Below are positions 17,160-26,100 of a stretch of DNA of 60,000 nucleotides, one piece after another. Numbering within the stretch: the first letter of the stretch is position 1; each line of letters begins with the position of its first letter. Under the pieces are notes generated by a model. It worked only from the letters and a program-made list of their open reading frames with translations. It did no database searches and was not told where the DNA came from. Source of the DNA: Antedon mediterranea (lineage: Eukaryota > Echinodermata > Crinoidea > Comatulida > Antedonidae); assembly GCF_964355755.1 (NCBI RefSeq), contig NC_092678.1:14110922-14170921 (forward strand). The letters run 5' to 3'. The translations under genes were made by a program, and so were the position numbers.

Positions 17160-17656
17160 TTGAGTTCCTGTTCGTGCAGTTTAATTTTGCCAAACGTTCT
17201 GCAAATGGCCGAGTCGACGACATTCGTCAACGACCAAGATGAAATTCTGTCGGCGGTTCTTCTGGCTTTCAGCAGATCGTGCATGCACATCTCGTACACG
17301 GCAGACGTAAACACGCAGATGGTGTCCTTGCAGCCAATCTTCTCGGCTATACTCAAGCAAGAGATTCGATCCTGATAGGAAAGAGTGGCGACAAAGTATG
17401 AGTTTCTATTCGTGTTCATGAACGTCAACAACGCGTCAACAAGTTGATCGTTTGCCATTCCAATAATGTTTACGCACCCTTTAGGCTTTTTACTCTCATA
17501 CGTGGGTATTATCCAAACCATAATCGTTTTGTCTTTCGATGTACATACTCGAATCTGTTCAGATCCTTTGTAGCCCAACGTTCTCGGTCGTTGACCGACG
17601 TATGCTAGATCTTCACGCGCTTTGTGATGATTGACAAGCAAACGTTTCTCTTCCAT
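16964..17656 (-). CDS. BTB-BACK half of a split BTB-kelch gene
   Basis: A 230-aa frame from ATG 17656. After an N-terminal basic segment it has a BTB-like fold (LVDALLTFMNTNRNSY, then a helix with LSIAEKIGCKDTICVF) and the start of a BACK domain (DLLKARRTAD..SLTNVVDS). It then drifts into non-family sequence where the other frame takes over, between about 17180 and 16964. An indel, a programmed frameshift or a short intron could explain this; I favour an indel. The promoter region is shared with the divergent gene at 17721, with a (CA)n tract between. Confidence 0.6.
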   Translation of the reverse strand: MEEKRLLVNHHKAREDLAYVGQRPRTLGYKGSEQIRVCTSKDKTIMVWIIPTYESKKPKGCVNIIGMANDQLVDALLTFMNTNRNSYFVATLSYQDRISCLSIAEKIGCKDTICVFTSAVYEMCMHDLLKARRTADRISSWSLTNVVDSAICRTFGKIKLHEQELKWEELMTWLDTARHDQPTEVNRTTVCTICQNRIFGILCTHGLTKTAKRNIQENNTLSLNSYEADY

Positions 17657-17720
17657 CTTGTTGTTAACGTCCCGGTTTTCTTTGTTTGTTTTCGTAAAAC
17701 GCACACACACACAAATAATA

Positions 17721-18707
17721 ATGGTATCACGATTCCATCCTTACGCCGCCGGTGATGGTATTAGATGGTACACGGGCATACAGCCAAATTCACCGATCAA
17801 AGCGACAGAACGTCGTGGCGAGTACAGACTCGATGAGACAGACATGACGGCCGGTACGTCGCGTATACCAAATTTCGGCGATAGAAGAAACTTTATGTAT
17901 CCAACGTCAACTCACGCACAAAAGGATACGGACGGTGTTCGTGACATAACAACGTATCACGAATTCTTCAACAGATCCATTCAATTCAATCGAGGCGATA
18001 TGCTGTTTCTTTACAACGGTCAAAGGAAAATGTCTACTGCAACACCGGCTCCTGTAAACTGTTACGCGTTACCCGAACCCAGTTTTAAAGCGAGTACGGA
18101 CAAGGCAACGGTGCCGTTGCCTCACCTCCAAAACATCATCAAAGAAGAGGTTACACTCGACATCAACGACTGTTTCGATCGCGACGTGCCGCACAACGAA
18201 TACATCAAAACGGTGTGTCAACGACGTGGATTCGACAGCTTTGGAGCCGTACTGGCACGCATGAAAACTCCTAGAGATTTCCTCTCTTACTTTCAGCCTA
18301 TCGGCTATCAGCTTTCTTTCGGTGGCAATCAATGGTTTACGAACGAATCGTATCCGTGCATAACAACGCAACATTTCGGTAAGATGATTACAACACTGTC
18401 TGGAGTTCACGAATCGTGTCGATTGAATGCAAAAGCGGGTACTAAACTGTACTTGGCCGTAGGCATGCTACCCGGAGTAACCGACGCTCTTAACTATCCA
18501 TATCCTTCGCTGTTTTTTAGCAACGATCATTATATTCCCAATCAACTAAAGTCTATGGGATTTGTTTGTCGATCGAGAAACGGTTGTGTGACGCCGTGTA
18601 TGGTGAAAGCCATCGGAGAGTTTGCTACCGATTTCTACGGTAACGTTCGCAGTCCCAAGATTGAACTGTTTATGAACAGATACTTTCGACCGTATCACTT
18701 TTCTTGA
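17721..18707 (+). CDS. Candidate capsid/structural protein
   Basis: A 328-aa protein from ATG 17721 (MVSRFHPYAAGDGIRWYTG), 65 nt from the divergent BTB gene start. Beta-rich, with NRGDMLFLYNG, PIGYQLSFGGNQWF and GTKLYLAVGMLPG stretches and no signal peptide, TM or enzyme motif. The style is that of a soluble structural protein; a triplex-type capsid protein is a guess. A (CA)n tract follows the stop. Confidence 0.6.
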   Translation: MVSRFHPYAAGDGIRWYTGIQPNSPIKATERRGEYRLDETDMTAGTSRIPNFGDRRNFMYPTSTHAQKDTDGVRDITTYHEFFNRSIQFNRGDMLFLYNGQRKMSTATPAPVNCYALPEPSFKASTDKATVPLPHLQNIIKEEVTLDINDCFDRDVPHNEYIKTVCQRRGFDSFGAVLARMKTPRDFLSYFQPIGYQLSFGGNQWFTNESYPCITTQHFGKMITTLSGVHESCRLNAKAGTKLYLAVGMLPGVTDALNYPYPSLFFSNDHYIPNQLKSMGFVCRSRNGCVTPCMVKAIGEFATDFYGNVRSPKIELFMNRYFRPYHFS

Positions 18708-18712
18708 CGCGA

Positions 18713-18736
18713 CACACACACACACACACACACACA
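18713..18736. repeat. (CA)n dinucleotide tract
   Basis: An uninterrupted CA tract between the stop at 18707 and the ATG at 18786. One of many purine-pyrimidine alternating tracts found in gene leaders of this window. Confidence 0.9.
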
Positions 18737-18785
18737 ATATAATAACGTGTCAGAGCAAAAAAAAAATCATTCAGATTCGTTCGGT

Positions 18786-19427
18786 ATGGGAAAGTCAAAG
18801 GATATGATTGCGGAATTGAAACAGGAACTTGAAGCTATGCAAGTTGATAAGTTGAGTATGTTACAAGAACAAGATCGACTGAGAGGAAGAGTAATCGCTG
18901 CCGAAAAGTACGCCAACTCGTTACCGCAAAACATGTACAAAGACTTGACACATGCCGCCATGGACGCGCATAGGGATGTGGTAAAGGAGGAGACACAACG
19001 ATACGAGATAGACAGCCTAAAGGCAAGACTCGCTGAAATGACTGTGAAGTATGAACAGTTGCGAAGGAAACTGCCCGAAACTTTGGAATTATGTTCCAAA
19101 TACAAGGGGGCGACCGAGATGATCAAACTTTTAAAAATTCAATGTGAAATCAACAAACAAGACTTTATGAAGGAGCAAGCGGATCGTCAAATGTTGGCCA
19201 GAAGAGCAAACTTACCGTACAAACAAACCGTTACAGAAGTCATACGAAAGCTGAATCTATTGATCGGACAGGATTATGTTGATAGTGATCTTGAAACAGA
19301 CTGTGCCGACGTCAATCAAATAGAAGCAAATGTTTGTCATGCAATTGAACCGGTGCAGTTTCCTGAAGATCCATTACTAGACACGTGCGATCAACTGATG
19401 GCCGAATACGGAGCAACGGTGGTGTGA
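18786..19427 (+). CDS. Coiled-coil protein
   Basis: A 213-aa protein from ATG 18786 (MGKSKDMIAELKQELEAMQ); an in-frame GTG at 18747 is less likely. Residues 5-160 are charged heptads, followed by a short globular acidic tail. No family recognised. AATAAA lies about 40 nt after the stop. Probably a structural or tegument component. Confidence 0.7.
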   Translation: MGKSKDMIAELKQELEAMQVDKLSMLQEQDRLRGRVIAAEKYANSLPQNMYKDLTHAAMDAHRDVVKEETQRYEIDSLKARLAEMTVKYEQLRRKLPETLELCSKYKGATEMIKLLKIQCEINKQDFMKEQADRQMLARRANLPYKQTVTEVIRKLNLLIGQDYVDSDLETDCADVNQIEANVCHAIEPVQFPEDPLLDTCDQLMAEYGATVV

Positions 19428-19813
19428 AACAATTGTGTAAAATGTCATGTATAACATAAGAAAGTAAAAATAAATGCACCACAAACCTTAATGTCCTCTT
19501 CTTATTTCATTACTGTGCGCGTGTGTTTGTAATATCGATGACAGCTAGTAGTACTGTAAACGATACAAATAACAACGGCCAGAGAAGCAAAAACGTAAAT
19601 TATCTGAGTGGACGTTGATGATGGTAACAAACTATGTAATACACATGACCGACAAAAACGTAAGTGGTATTAAAAAAAAACCAGTAGTAACTACCGAATA
19701 CTTAGTTGGTGCTCAAATACCGATGATGATGATGATAATAATTATAAAGAATTGGTTGAGGCACATACCAATTAAAAAATACACAACAATTGGTCTGCGT
19801 TTTCTCTTCACCT
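19428..19813. other. Gap without a clear gene
   Basis: Holds the polyadenylation signal of the upstream gene and an AT-rich stretch. On the minus strand (about 19660-19502) an ATG-less frame of roughly 50 codons contains a TM-like segment (IIYVFASLAVVICIVY); it could be a 3' exon but nothing fixes its start. No other feature seen. Confidence 0.6.
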
Positions 19814-20176
19814 TTATTTTGAACGGTTTGTTTGTTGGCCTTCACTACACTTAACTACAGTTAAAGCCGCTGATGAGCCCGCGACGACGTTGTTTCTTTC
19901 CAACGTAAGCAAACTCGTGAAACTGTGCTGCCGTGAGTTAACAAAATCTGCCCCATGTCGAATGGATTTTAATTTTCTGGTAGTTAGAACAACGATCGAA
20001 TTGATCCAAGACGGATATCTGGATGGTTTTAGATGTTCAGTGCGTACAAATTCATTTCCTTCACAACAGAGAAAAAATAAAACGATTTCAACTAACGTGC
20101 TTTCTGCATCTCGAGTACATTTTATTATGCGGTAGATTGTCTGTGTATGAATACAATGAATGTATATCGAACTCAT
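19814..20176 (-). CDS. Small hypothetical protein
   Basis: A 120-aa ORF from ATG 20176. Its stop codon overlaps an AATAAA signal, an arrangement seen for other genes here, which favours it over the plus-strand ORF at 19890-20135 that has no ATG. It is Ser/Thr/Arg-rich with a short hydrophobic stretch (VEIVLFFLCC). Function unknown. Confidence 0.4.
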   Translation of the reverse strand: MSSIYIHCIHTQTIYRIIKCTRDAESTLVEIVLFFLCCEGNEFVRTEHLKPSRYPSWINSIVVLTTRKLKSIRHGADFVNSRQHSFTSLLTLERNNVVAGSSAALTVVKCSEGQQTNRSK

Positions 20177-20201
20177 AGTATTGCAAGTGCTCGTGTGTAA
20201 A

Positions 20202-20627
20202 TTAAGCGTTTATTTGCTCAATCTCTTTGGCAAGTTTTTGTGTATCCTGACACACGGTTCTATACGTTTTAAAATCACTCGGTGACGGTACTTCGTCTTC
20301 CATCATCACCGTATCCGCCATGAATCTCTTTAAACGTCTGCAAATCAACAATTGCTCTTCACACACTCGACGATAGCTGGGTATAATGTGCTGATCGAAA
20401 TGAAGACGAACCTCGTCCAACGTGATATCGTTCATTGATGTGTCTATTGTAGCTATGCTGGTTGTGATACTCTGAAGGATCTCTTTTTGATTTCTACCGC
20501 CGTACTTTTCGAATATGTGCTCACCGTGCAACACGGGATGATAGTTTTGTGAACTAGGATCATTGTTGCAAAATTGTCTCTGCTTACTGTCAACGTCATA
20601 CGAGCACAGTCTACACCCTGCTGCCAT
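20202..20627 (-). CDS. Small protein with N-terminal Cys/His site
   Basis: A 141-aa protein from ATG 20627 (MAAGCRLCSYDVDSKQRQFC). The C-x2-C plus a third Cys and nearby His (HPVLHGEH) could bind zinc; the rest is helical. AATAAA sits just inside the stop. The 5' leader contains a (TG)n tract read on this strand (20671-20645). Confidence 0.6.
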   Translation of the reverse strand: MAAGCRLCSYDVDSKQRQFCNNDPSSQNYHPVLHGEHIFEKYGGRNQKEILQSITTSIATIDTSMNDITLDEVRLHFDQHIIPSYRRVCEEQLLICRRLKRFMADTVMMEDEVPSPSDFKTYRTVCQDTQKLAKEIEQINA

Positions 20628-20644
20628 CACGGATGTTTCATCAT

Positions 20645-20671
20645 ACATACACACACGCACACACACACACA
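20645..20671. repeat. (CA)n / minus-strand (TG)n leader tract
   Basis: An imperfect CA tract 18 nt upstream of the minus-strand ATG at 20627, so it is TG-rich on the transcribed strand. Part of a recurring leader pattern. Confidence 0.85.
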
Positions 20672-20711
20672 TATATAGTATGTATATTTTATTTTTGTCA
20701 AGCAAAACACT

Positions 20712-20966
20712 ATGAAGGACCTATCGATAGATTTTCTTTTTTGCTACGAAGATCCGCACGGTCTTCTCGAGTTCGAGGACGATTTTCTTTTTTGCAACGA
20801 GGATGCGCACGGTCTTCTCGAGTTCGAGGACGATTTTCTTTTTTGCTACGAGGATCCGCACGGTCTTCTTGAGTTCGAAGACGAATTTCTTTTTTGCTAC
20901 GAGGATCCGCATTGTTTAGGGTACGAGGACGAATTTTCTATTTTGTTACGAGGAGGCTATTTGTAG
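20712..20966 (+). CDS. Tandem-repeat acidic microprotein
   Basis: An 84-aa ORF from ATG 20712 made almost wholly of four full 17-aa units and a partial fifth (consensus FLFCYEDPHGLLEFEDD). Each unit is 51 bp. The frame is kept in all units and third positions vary little, so the expansion is recent. Acidic and Phe-rich, with one Cys per unit. Its TAG stop abuts the TA target duplication of the transposon to the right. No known relatives recognised; could be a short linear-motif decoy. Confidence 0.55.
   Translation: MKDLSIDFLFCYEDPHGLLEFEDDFLFCNEDAHGLLEFEDDFLFCYEDPHGLLEFEDEFLFCYEDPHCLGYEDEFSILLRGGYL
20742..20954. repeat. 51-bp tandem repeat, about 4.2 copies
   Basis: Unit starts marked by GATCCGCAC-like sequence fall at 20751, 20802, 20853 and 20904, spaced exactly 51 bp. 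Units differ at only a few positions. Confidence 0.93.
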
Positions 20967-20968
20967 TA

Positions 20969-22290
20969 CAGTCAACTCTCCCAATACCGGACACCCTTGG
21001 GCGGGCATATATTTTCCGGTTTTTCGAAAGTCCGGTTTCCTGAAAACATTTTTAAAGTCATCACGTTGTCACTGAAAATGCTTTGAATCACCGGTCCGAA
21101 TGCTGCCCGGTACGGTCTCCTAGCGTAGGGAAGGCCTAGGCTATGATTGTGTCAATCTAGTTTTAATTAAATAAATACTGATAGGCCTAGGCCTACTTTA
21201 TTAATATTAAGCTAATTCAATTTACCTTTTTTAAAAGTTACATTATTTACTGTACAAATAAAACATGTTACAATAGTAAATTATTGTTTCTCAATGTGTT
21301 TTTAACGGCAAAAAGGCCTACGTACGTACGTACGGTGAACATATTTTAAATCTGTTTATTGTTTTTCGTGAGCTACAGTAGCTAGCAGCAGCATGGTGGT
21401 GGGTGATAAGGGCTTTGATTGATGCGCATGTGCAGAGGTGTCATAACCAAATAAAAACGCCCACACCTAGACCACATGTTTTTTAAGCTCCTTTATTTTG
21501 ACGTAATTTGATAGCAATGATGAAAATTGATTAGGTAAACGAGCCAAGCAATAATGACACAATAATTAATTGGTAACATTTCAAAGTTTATTAACACTAG
21601 TTAAGTCAAGTTCATTCCGTTTACGTTTTGCCATAATGATTTCCAAATTTATAATGATGCACATTTTTAGTGAAACATTCCTTTTTAAAGTCCTATTGCA
21701 ATTGTGAATTTAACAATAATTTAAACAAAACAAAGACACAAAGTGGAATGTAAATTGAACTTTATTAAAAAACAATTCATATGCTAAAAAACAGGGAGTT
21801 GTTAACAACTCCCTGCTAAAAACAATAGACATTAAGACATAGCGCTTCGATGTGAAAAAGCCCACCGCAGTTCGATACGCAACAAAGCAATTGCCGCCTC
21901 GTGGGTTAACAATGAACTGACCCGTCAATCACAGTGTAGTGCTCCATGGCAACATTATTTGATCGTACCGCGAAACGTTGCGCACTTCATGCATGGTGAG
22001 GGTATGGTTAAAAGCTTTTGTACATTGTGAATGTATTGAATCCGAGTCAGCGACGACGATGTTGCGTTGTTTTCGTAAATATTTGGAGTTTTTTAACTGT
22101 CAGTCCGGTTTTCAGACGCTAATTTTCGTGTTTTGTACTTCATAATTTGTCCGGATTCCGGAATTGGGTATTCCGGTTTTCATAATAAATTACAGTACAT
22201 TTAGAATAGGGACAAATTGGGCCCTCCAAAAAAGTCCGGTTTTTCGTGAATTCCGGTTTTGGGAGAGTCCGGTATTGGGAGAGTTGACTG
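20969..22290. mobile_element. Non-autonomous pogo/Tigger-like DNA transposon
   Basis: A 1,322-bp element bounded by perfect 24-bp terminal inverted repeats that start CAGTCAACTCTCCCAATACC, with a TA dinucleotide on each side (20967-20968 and 22291-22292), as expected for the Tc1/mariner-pogo group. Subterminal CCGG-containing short repeats (TCCGGTTTT types) recur at both ends. The inside is AT-rich, unlike the flanking viral DNA, and has no transposase frame; a 24-bp perfect palindrome lies at 21791-21814. It is most likely a host MITE that jumped into the viral genome. It sits between genes and breaks no ORF. Confidence 0.9.
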
Positions 22291-22349
22291 TACTTAAAAA
22301 GAGGCAATGAGATGACATTAGTTAGTTGATTACGCATCGTCGTATAGAG

Positions 22350-23069
22350 ATGCTGTTCGTTTGGGAGAGAAATATGGCAGAATTAACAGATCTCTTTCAA
22401 TGCGAATATTGTTTACGGACATGGGAAGGAAACGGTCAATGTCCTTGTTGCAACTATATAGTGACTGAAATGCAGTACGACGCTGGTGATGAAGAAAGTT
22501 TACATGCCGGGGAATGTCATGATGATGATGGTGAGATGACAAGAAGATTGTACAATATTGATTTGCCAATTGATAACGATAGTATAAAGGTGCTGTTCGT
22601 TGAGGAAGAGAAGAAAAATAGCTATATGGCAGAATTGACAGATCTCTTTCAATGCGAATATTGTTTACAGGCATGGGACGGAAACGGTCAATGTCCTTGT
22701 TGGTACACGCGCAACGATACAGTGACTGAAATACAATACGAAAACGATCCAGTGTTGCAGTACAATAATGAAGAATGTTTACATGCCGACAACGCCCGGG
22801 AATATCATGATGATGATGATGACATCGTTGATCATGAGATAACAAGAAAGTTGAACCATATCGATTTGGATCCAATGTTATGCGAAGAAACGTATAGTAG
22901 TAATACATCGAATGACCAATCGATTACCGATTCGCCAATAATCTTTGTTGATTCACCACAATCGTCAGCGACGGTGGTAAGCGACAAAGAAGACCATTTG
23001 ATTACGTGTGACGCGTGCATGAACGTATGGGATGGATTCTCTCAGTGTCCGTGTCTACCTACTACCTAG
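22350..23069 (+). CDS. Protein with three Cys-Trp-Cys repeats
   Basis: A 239-aa protein from ATG 22350, beginning 58 nt after the transposon. Three copies of C-x2-C-x3-W-[ED]-G-x2-Q-C-P-C occur at residues 18-33, 102-117 and 220-235. The first two also share the lead-in MAELTDLFQ, so they come from a duplication of about 84 aa. Linkers are acidic (poly-Asp). Four Cys per unit suggest one zinc each; the Trp-acid-Gly core is not a zinc finger I can name. Probably an intracellular adaptor; function unknown. Confidence 0.7.
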   Translation: MLFVWERNMAELTDLFQCEYCLRTWEGNGQCPCCNYIVTEMQYDAGDEESLHAGECHDDDGEMTRRLYNIDLPIDNDSIKVLFVEEEKKNSYMAELTDLFQCEYCLQAWDGNGQCPCWYTRNDTVTEIQYENDPVLQYNNEECLHADNAREYHDDDDDIVDHEITRKLNHIDLDPMLCEETYSSNTSNDQSITDSPIIFVDSPQSSATVVSDKEDHLITCDACMNVWDGFSQCPCLPTT

Positions 23070-23354
23070 CACGTTTAAACTTACTGTTGCATTTACACAA
23101 TAGAACTACGAACATGTTTGCCGTTACGACGACTGTGTTACTCAATAGTTGGTACGTATATTGGAATCATCGATGTGCTGCTGTTTGTTTTTTTTTTTTT
23201 TATATATAGTGATTGTGAAGAATTGATAACGGGTATAAACGCTAGAGATCTTGAAACTGTGTTTTCATGATCTATCTATTACACATGTTGTTTATCGGAT
23301 TGTTTACTTTGATTCATGAAATGAAACAAATCTTTTACCATAATCTAAATTAAA

Positions 23355-23404
<50 letters not shown>

Positions 23405-23509
23405 ACAAATAAAACCAAAAGCAAAGACGTGCGTTACATTGTGTTTTTTTTTTTATAATGACTCTTGGACGAACAAAATAAATTTAAAAAAAAGCTACAA
23501 TAAATCGTT
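23070..23509. other. Gap without a clear gene
   Basis: AT-rich spacer with poly-T and TATA-like runs near 23190-23208 and a TAG microsatellite. AATAAA-like sequence near 23408 may end a transcript. No ORF worth calling. Confidence 0.6.
23355..23403. repeat. (TAG)n trinucleotide microsatellite
   Basis: About sixteen uninterrupted TAG units in non-coding spacer. It shows that slippage tracts here are not only selected coding runs. Confidence 0.95.
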
Positions 23510-24448
23510 TTATATATTTTTTTTAATAATTCTTCTCATGATTCTCTTAGACAATAATGAATTACACGACCGCGTGAAGCACGAGGTGAGGCCTCTATCG
23601 ATCGTTTCTCCATTCTTCTCAATGTGTATCACCGAAATGAGTGAAATGAGAAGATTTATTGGAATACGTTCGATGGGTACTCGTCTGTCGAAAAACATGC
23701 AGCACGTCCACTTTAACCGTTCATCTTCACGTTCGTAAAGTACAAGTTGATCGTGTTGCTTCAATCGACAATCGTTCCAATTGAATGTCCACGAAATAGG
23801 CTCCGATTGAATTGTGACGACGTTCCTTTTTGTCTTGACCGTTCGGTTATAGATTCCACATGATCGTCGAAACGACTGCACGATACCCGTCTCTGCTTCG
23901 GTCTCAAGAACCAACGGTTTCAGTAACGCTTTAACAAACTCGTCGGCTCTACCACCTTTTCCTCAATCTCTCAACACTATTCCCACTAGCGTTATACTCG
24001 TTCGTATGCGTGCGTTATACGTTGACTGTGCGACGTTGAACAAATGCATGTGGATGGCTGGTACGAAGGAGACAAAGAGACGATCGAAACACTTTATCGA
24101 CGCCAAGTTATGTTTGTGTGCATGACTTCTAAAATCGGTGAGTACACGAACGCGATCGTTCAGTCTGTTCCATAGACGATTCATAACGACAGATTCCAGG
24201 AACGGATAGGGATCGTAGCCGACTCTTTCTATTTCTCTTGCTCTTCGAACTACTCCATCGCTCGTCTGGAACGTTGGAAATTTAATCCAATTGAGTCGTG
24301 GTGGTGTTGGTAAAAGTACAGGCACCGTTTGAAATGTGACTAAAGACTCGTAAACGTACACCATATCGTTACGTTTGCAAGCGACGATTCTGTGCTGGTA
24401 ATATTCGCGTTCTATTGCATCCGCGTCCAGATAGTATTCTGACAGCAT
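23510..24448 (-). pseudogene. Hypothetical gene interrupted by an in-frame TGA
   Basis: From ATG 24448 a frame of 161 codons ends at TGA (23965-23963) and then stays open in the same frame for about 150 more codons to 23510. The downstream half has coding-like composition but no ATG near its start, so it is better read as one gene of about 312 codons with a nonsense break than as two genes. No domain recognised. The TGA is followed by GG, not a strong readthrough context. The ATG overlaps the ATG of the plus-strand gene at 24447. Confidence 0.6.
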
Positions 24449-24959
24449 GTCGTTAGAAAAGTACTTGGAGTGGAGACGCTACTGGACGTTTGACAGTGAC
24501 TTTTCTGACGCCTGCGATCGTGACGAGAATGTAATCGATAGAGTCGATGTTCGTGGTTATATGGCCATGCAGGATGAATTCGACGTACTATGCAAAAGAT
24601 CAACGTGCGAAGCTTGGCGAATTGCCAGTGAACATTGCGACTACACGTTTCACATTATTCGCGACAAGGTAGTTGCGGAGGAATTGGTAACAGACGGTGG
24701 TGGTGGTGGTGGTGGTGGTGGTATAGTAGACGTTCCTCTTCTTCTCTATCCAAGATTTGAATTTGGAGGAGGAGTAGGAGGAGGAGGAGGTTCACATGTA
24801 GACCACATACTCGTTCCTAGGGCTCTTATAAAACAGTTGCGAAAGGCATGGATCATGATCAATTTAGATTTGATTATAGAGTACAATATACTGGCAAAAG
24901 AGAGCAGTGTGAAAATAGCAAAATTTATTTATGGACTACAGTTGTTACCAGGACACTGA
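24447..24959 (+). CDS. Hypothetical protein upstream of primase
   Basis: A 170-aa ORF from ATG 24447 with two Gly runs (about 84-93 and 108-115) from GGT/GGA repeats. No family recognised. It overlaps the primase start by 29 nt in another frame, so the two may be translated from one transcript. A role as a separate piece of the helicase-primase complex is possible but is only inferred from position. Confidence 0.6.
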   Translation: MSLEKYLEWRRYWTFDSDFSDACDRDENVIDRVDVRGYMAMQDEFDVLCKRSTCEAWRIASEHCDYTFHIIRDKVVAEELVTDGGGGGGGGGIVDVPLLLYPRFEFGGGVGGGGGSHVDHILVPRALIKQLRKAWIMINLDLIIEYNILAKESSVKIAKFIYGLQLLPGH

Positions 24960-26100
24960 TGATGATGATACGATCGTCGATCGCTTCACTCATCAGAACG
25001 GCATTCAACAGCGTATCGTCAACTATTACAACACAGATCGATTCGCATCCGTCGGTCTGCTGGCCAGTCACGCTAAACTTCCTCGTGCCTATACCGTGGC
25101 ACAGACGTACGCCCGGTGTCAACCTCCTCCAGCCAGTAGGGACGTTGGAGCGTGGACTTGTTTCGCTCTCGATGTACCTAGACGCATATCCGTGTTGGCA
25201 TCTCAGATGTGCCAAGCGGGCAGCGGCAGTAGAAGTTTTGTGGTTGCGTCACCGACCGCACTAGAGCGTAGTATTCAATCATGCCCCGTGTCGTCGTACA
25301 GCGAAGTGTTTAACGAAAACCACCACATTCACAACATACCGATCGACATCGACGATGCAAACAGACCTCAGTGCAGCGATGAATCTGCCCTGAGAACGGC
25401 CGAAAGCATCAAGCGTGCACTTTCGGCCGAGCTCGGCCATTTGCCCGACAATCCACACGTATACTCGAGCCAAGGAAGCGACAAGTTTTCTTTACACGTA
25501 TACCAACGTTTACCGAGACCGATTGAAAACATTGACGTTCTCTCGTCCATGATGACAGCTTTGTGCAAAGTCTATCCGGAGATGAGATGCGTCGATCTGT
25601 TCATTTACGCCGGTGGTAGATCGTTGCGTTTGCCGGGATGTTACAAAATCTCATCGAAACCTATTAAACTTTTGCGTCGTGTAGGCAGCAGCAGCAGCGA
25701 AGGCGTCGATGTTCGTCGAGCATTGGCGCACTACTGCTCCGACAGCGTTTGTCAAACACCATACGATCTGTCACATTTGGTAAAAAAGCCAAAGAAAGAT
25801 GTATCAACAACAACAACCACCACCGAAGAAGTTTTGTCCGAAGAGCAGTTGAGAAATATTGTGGACGACGTGCAACGTGTCACCGGCATGGAAATAACGC
25901 GAACGACGAGACGAGGCAATCGTTTCTTCTTTGACACCAATGAAAGTTTCTGCCAAATGTCAGGTCGATGTCATCGTTCATCCAGACAGAAATTGCAATA
26001 TACCTTGCGTTCAGGTTATGTGAGAAGGGAATGTTGGTCGTCGAAATGTGCTCACAAATTCTTGGACGTTGTCTGCGACACGACACGACCGTCAACGTAG
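24931..26100 (+). CDS. DNA primase, AEP/UL52 type (short)
   Basis: A 389-aa protein from ATG 24931. Catalytic motifs of the archaeo-eukaryotic primase fold are present in order: IPIDIDD (D139, D141), SLHVY with H189, and VDLFIYAGGRSLRLPG (D222, R230). A C-terminal zinc site follows (C341, C347/H348, C368, C373), as in UL52-type primases. It would make RNA primers at the fork. It is much shorter than the roughly 1,000-aa mammalian herpesvirus UL52, lacking most of the N-terminal half. It converges on, and overlaps by 49 nt, the minus-strand gene ending at 26052. Confidence 0.88.
   Translation: MDYSCYQDTDDDDTIVDRFTHQNGIQQRIVNYYNTDRFASVGLLASHAKLPRAYTVAQTYARCQPPPASRDVGAWTCFALDVPRRISVLASQMCQAGSGSRSFVVASPTALERSIQSCPVSSYSEVFNENHHIHNIPIDIDDANRPQCSDESALRTAESIKRALSAELGHLPDNPHVYSSQGSDKFSLHVYQRLPRPIENIDVLSSMMTALCKVYPEMRCVDLFIYAGGRSLRLPGCYKISSKPIKLLRRVGSSSSEGVDVRRALAHYCSDSVCQTPYDLSHLVKKPKKDVSTTTTTTEEVLSEEQLRNIVDDVQRVTGMEITRTTRRGNRFFFDTNESFCQMSGRCHRSSRQKLQYTLRSGYVRRECWSSKCAHKFLDVVCDTTRPST

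Noticed and set aside
19615-19854. Plus-strand Met/Ile-rich ORF
   Set aside because: Low-complexity ATG/ATA repeats, no supporting signal, overlaps a better minus-strand ORF.
19890-20135. Plus-strand 81-aa ORF
   Set aside because: No ATG at its start; the antisense ORF has ATG and a stop-overlapping AATAAA. Not fully excluded.
21710-21928. 72-aa ORF within the transposon, tested as transposase
   Set aside because: Too short, without a DDE triad or helix-turn-helix; the element is non-autonomous.
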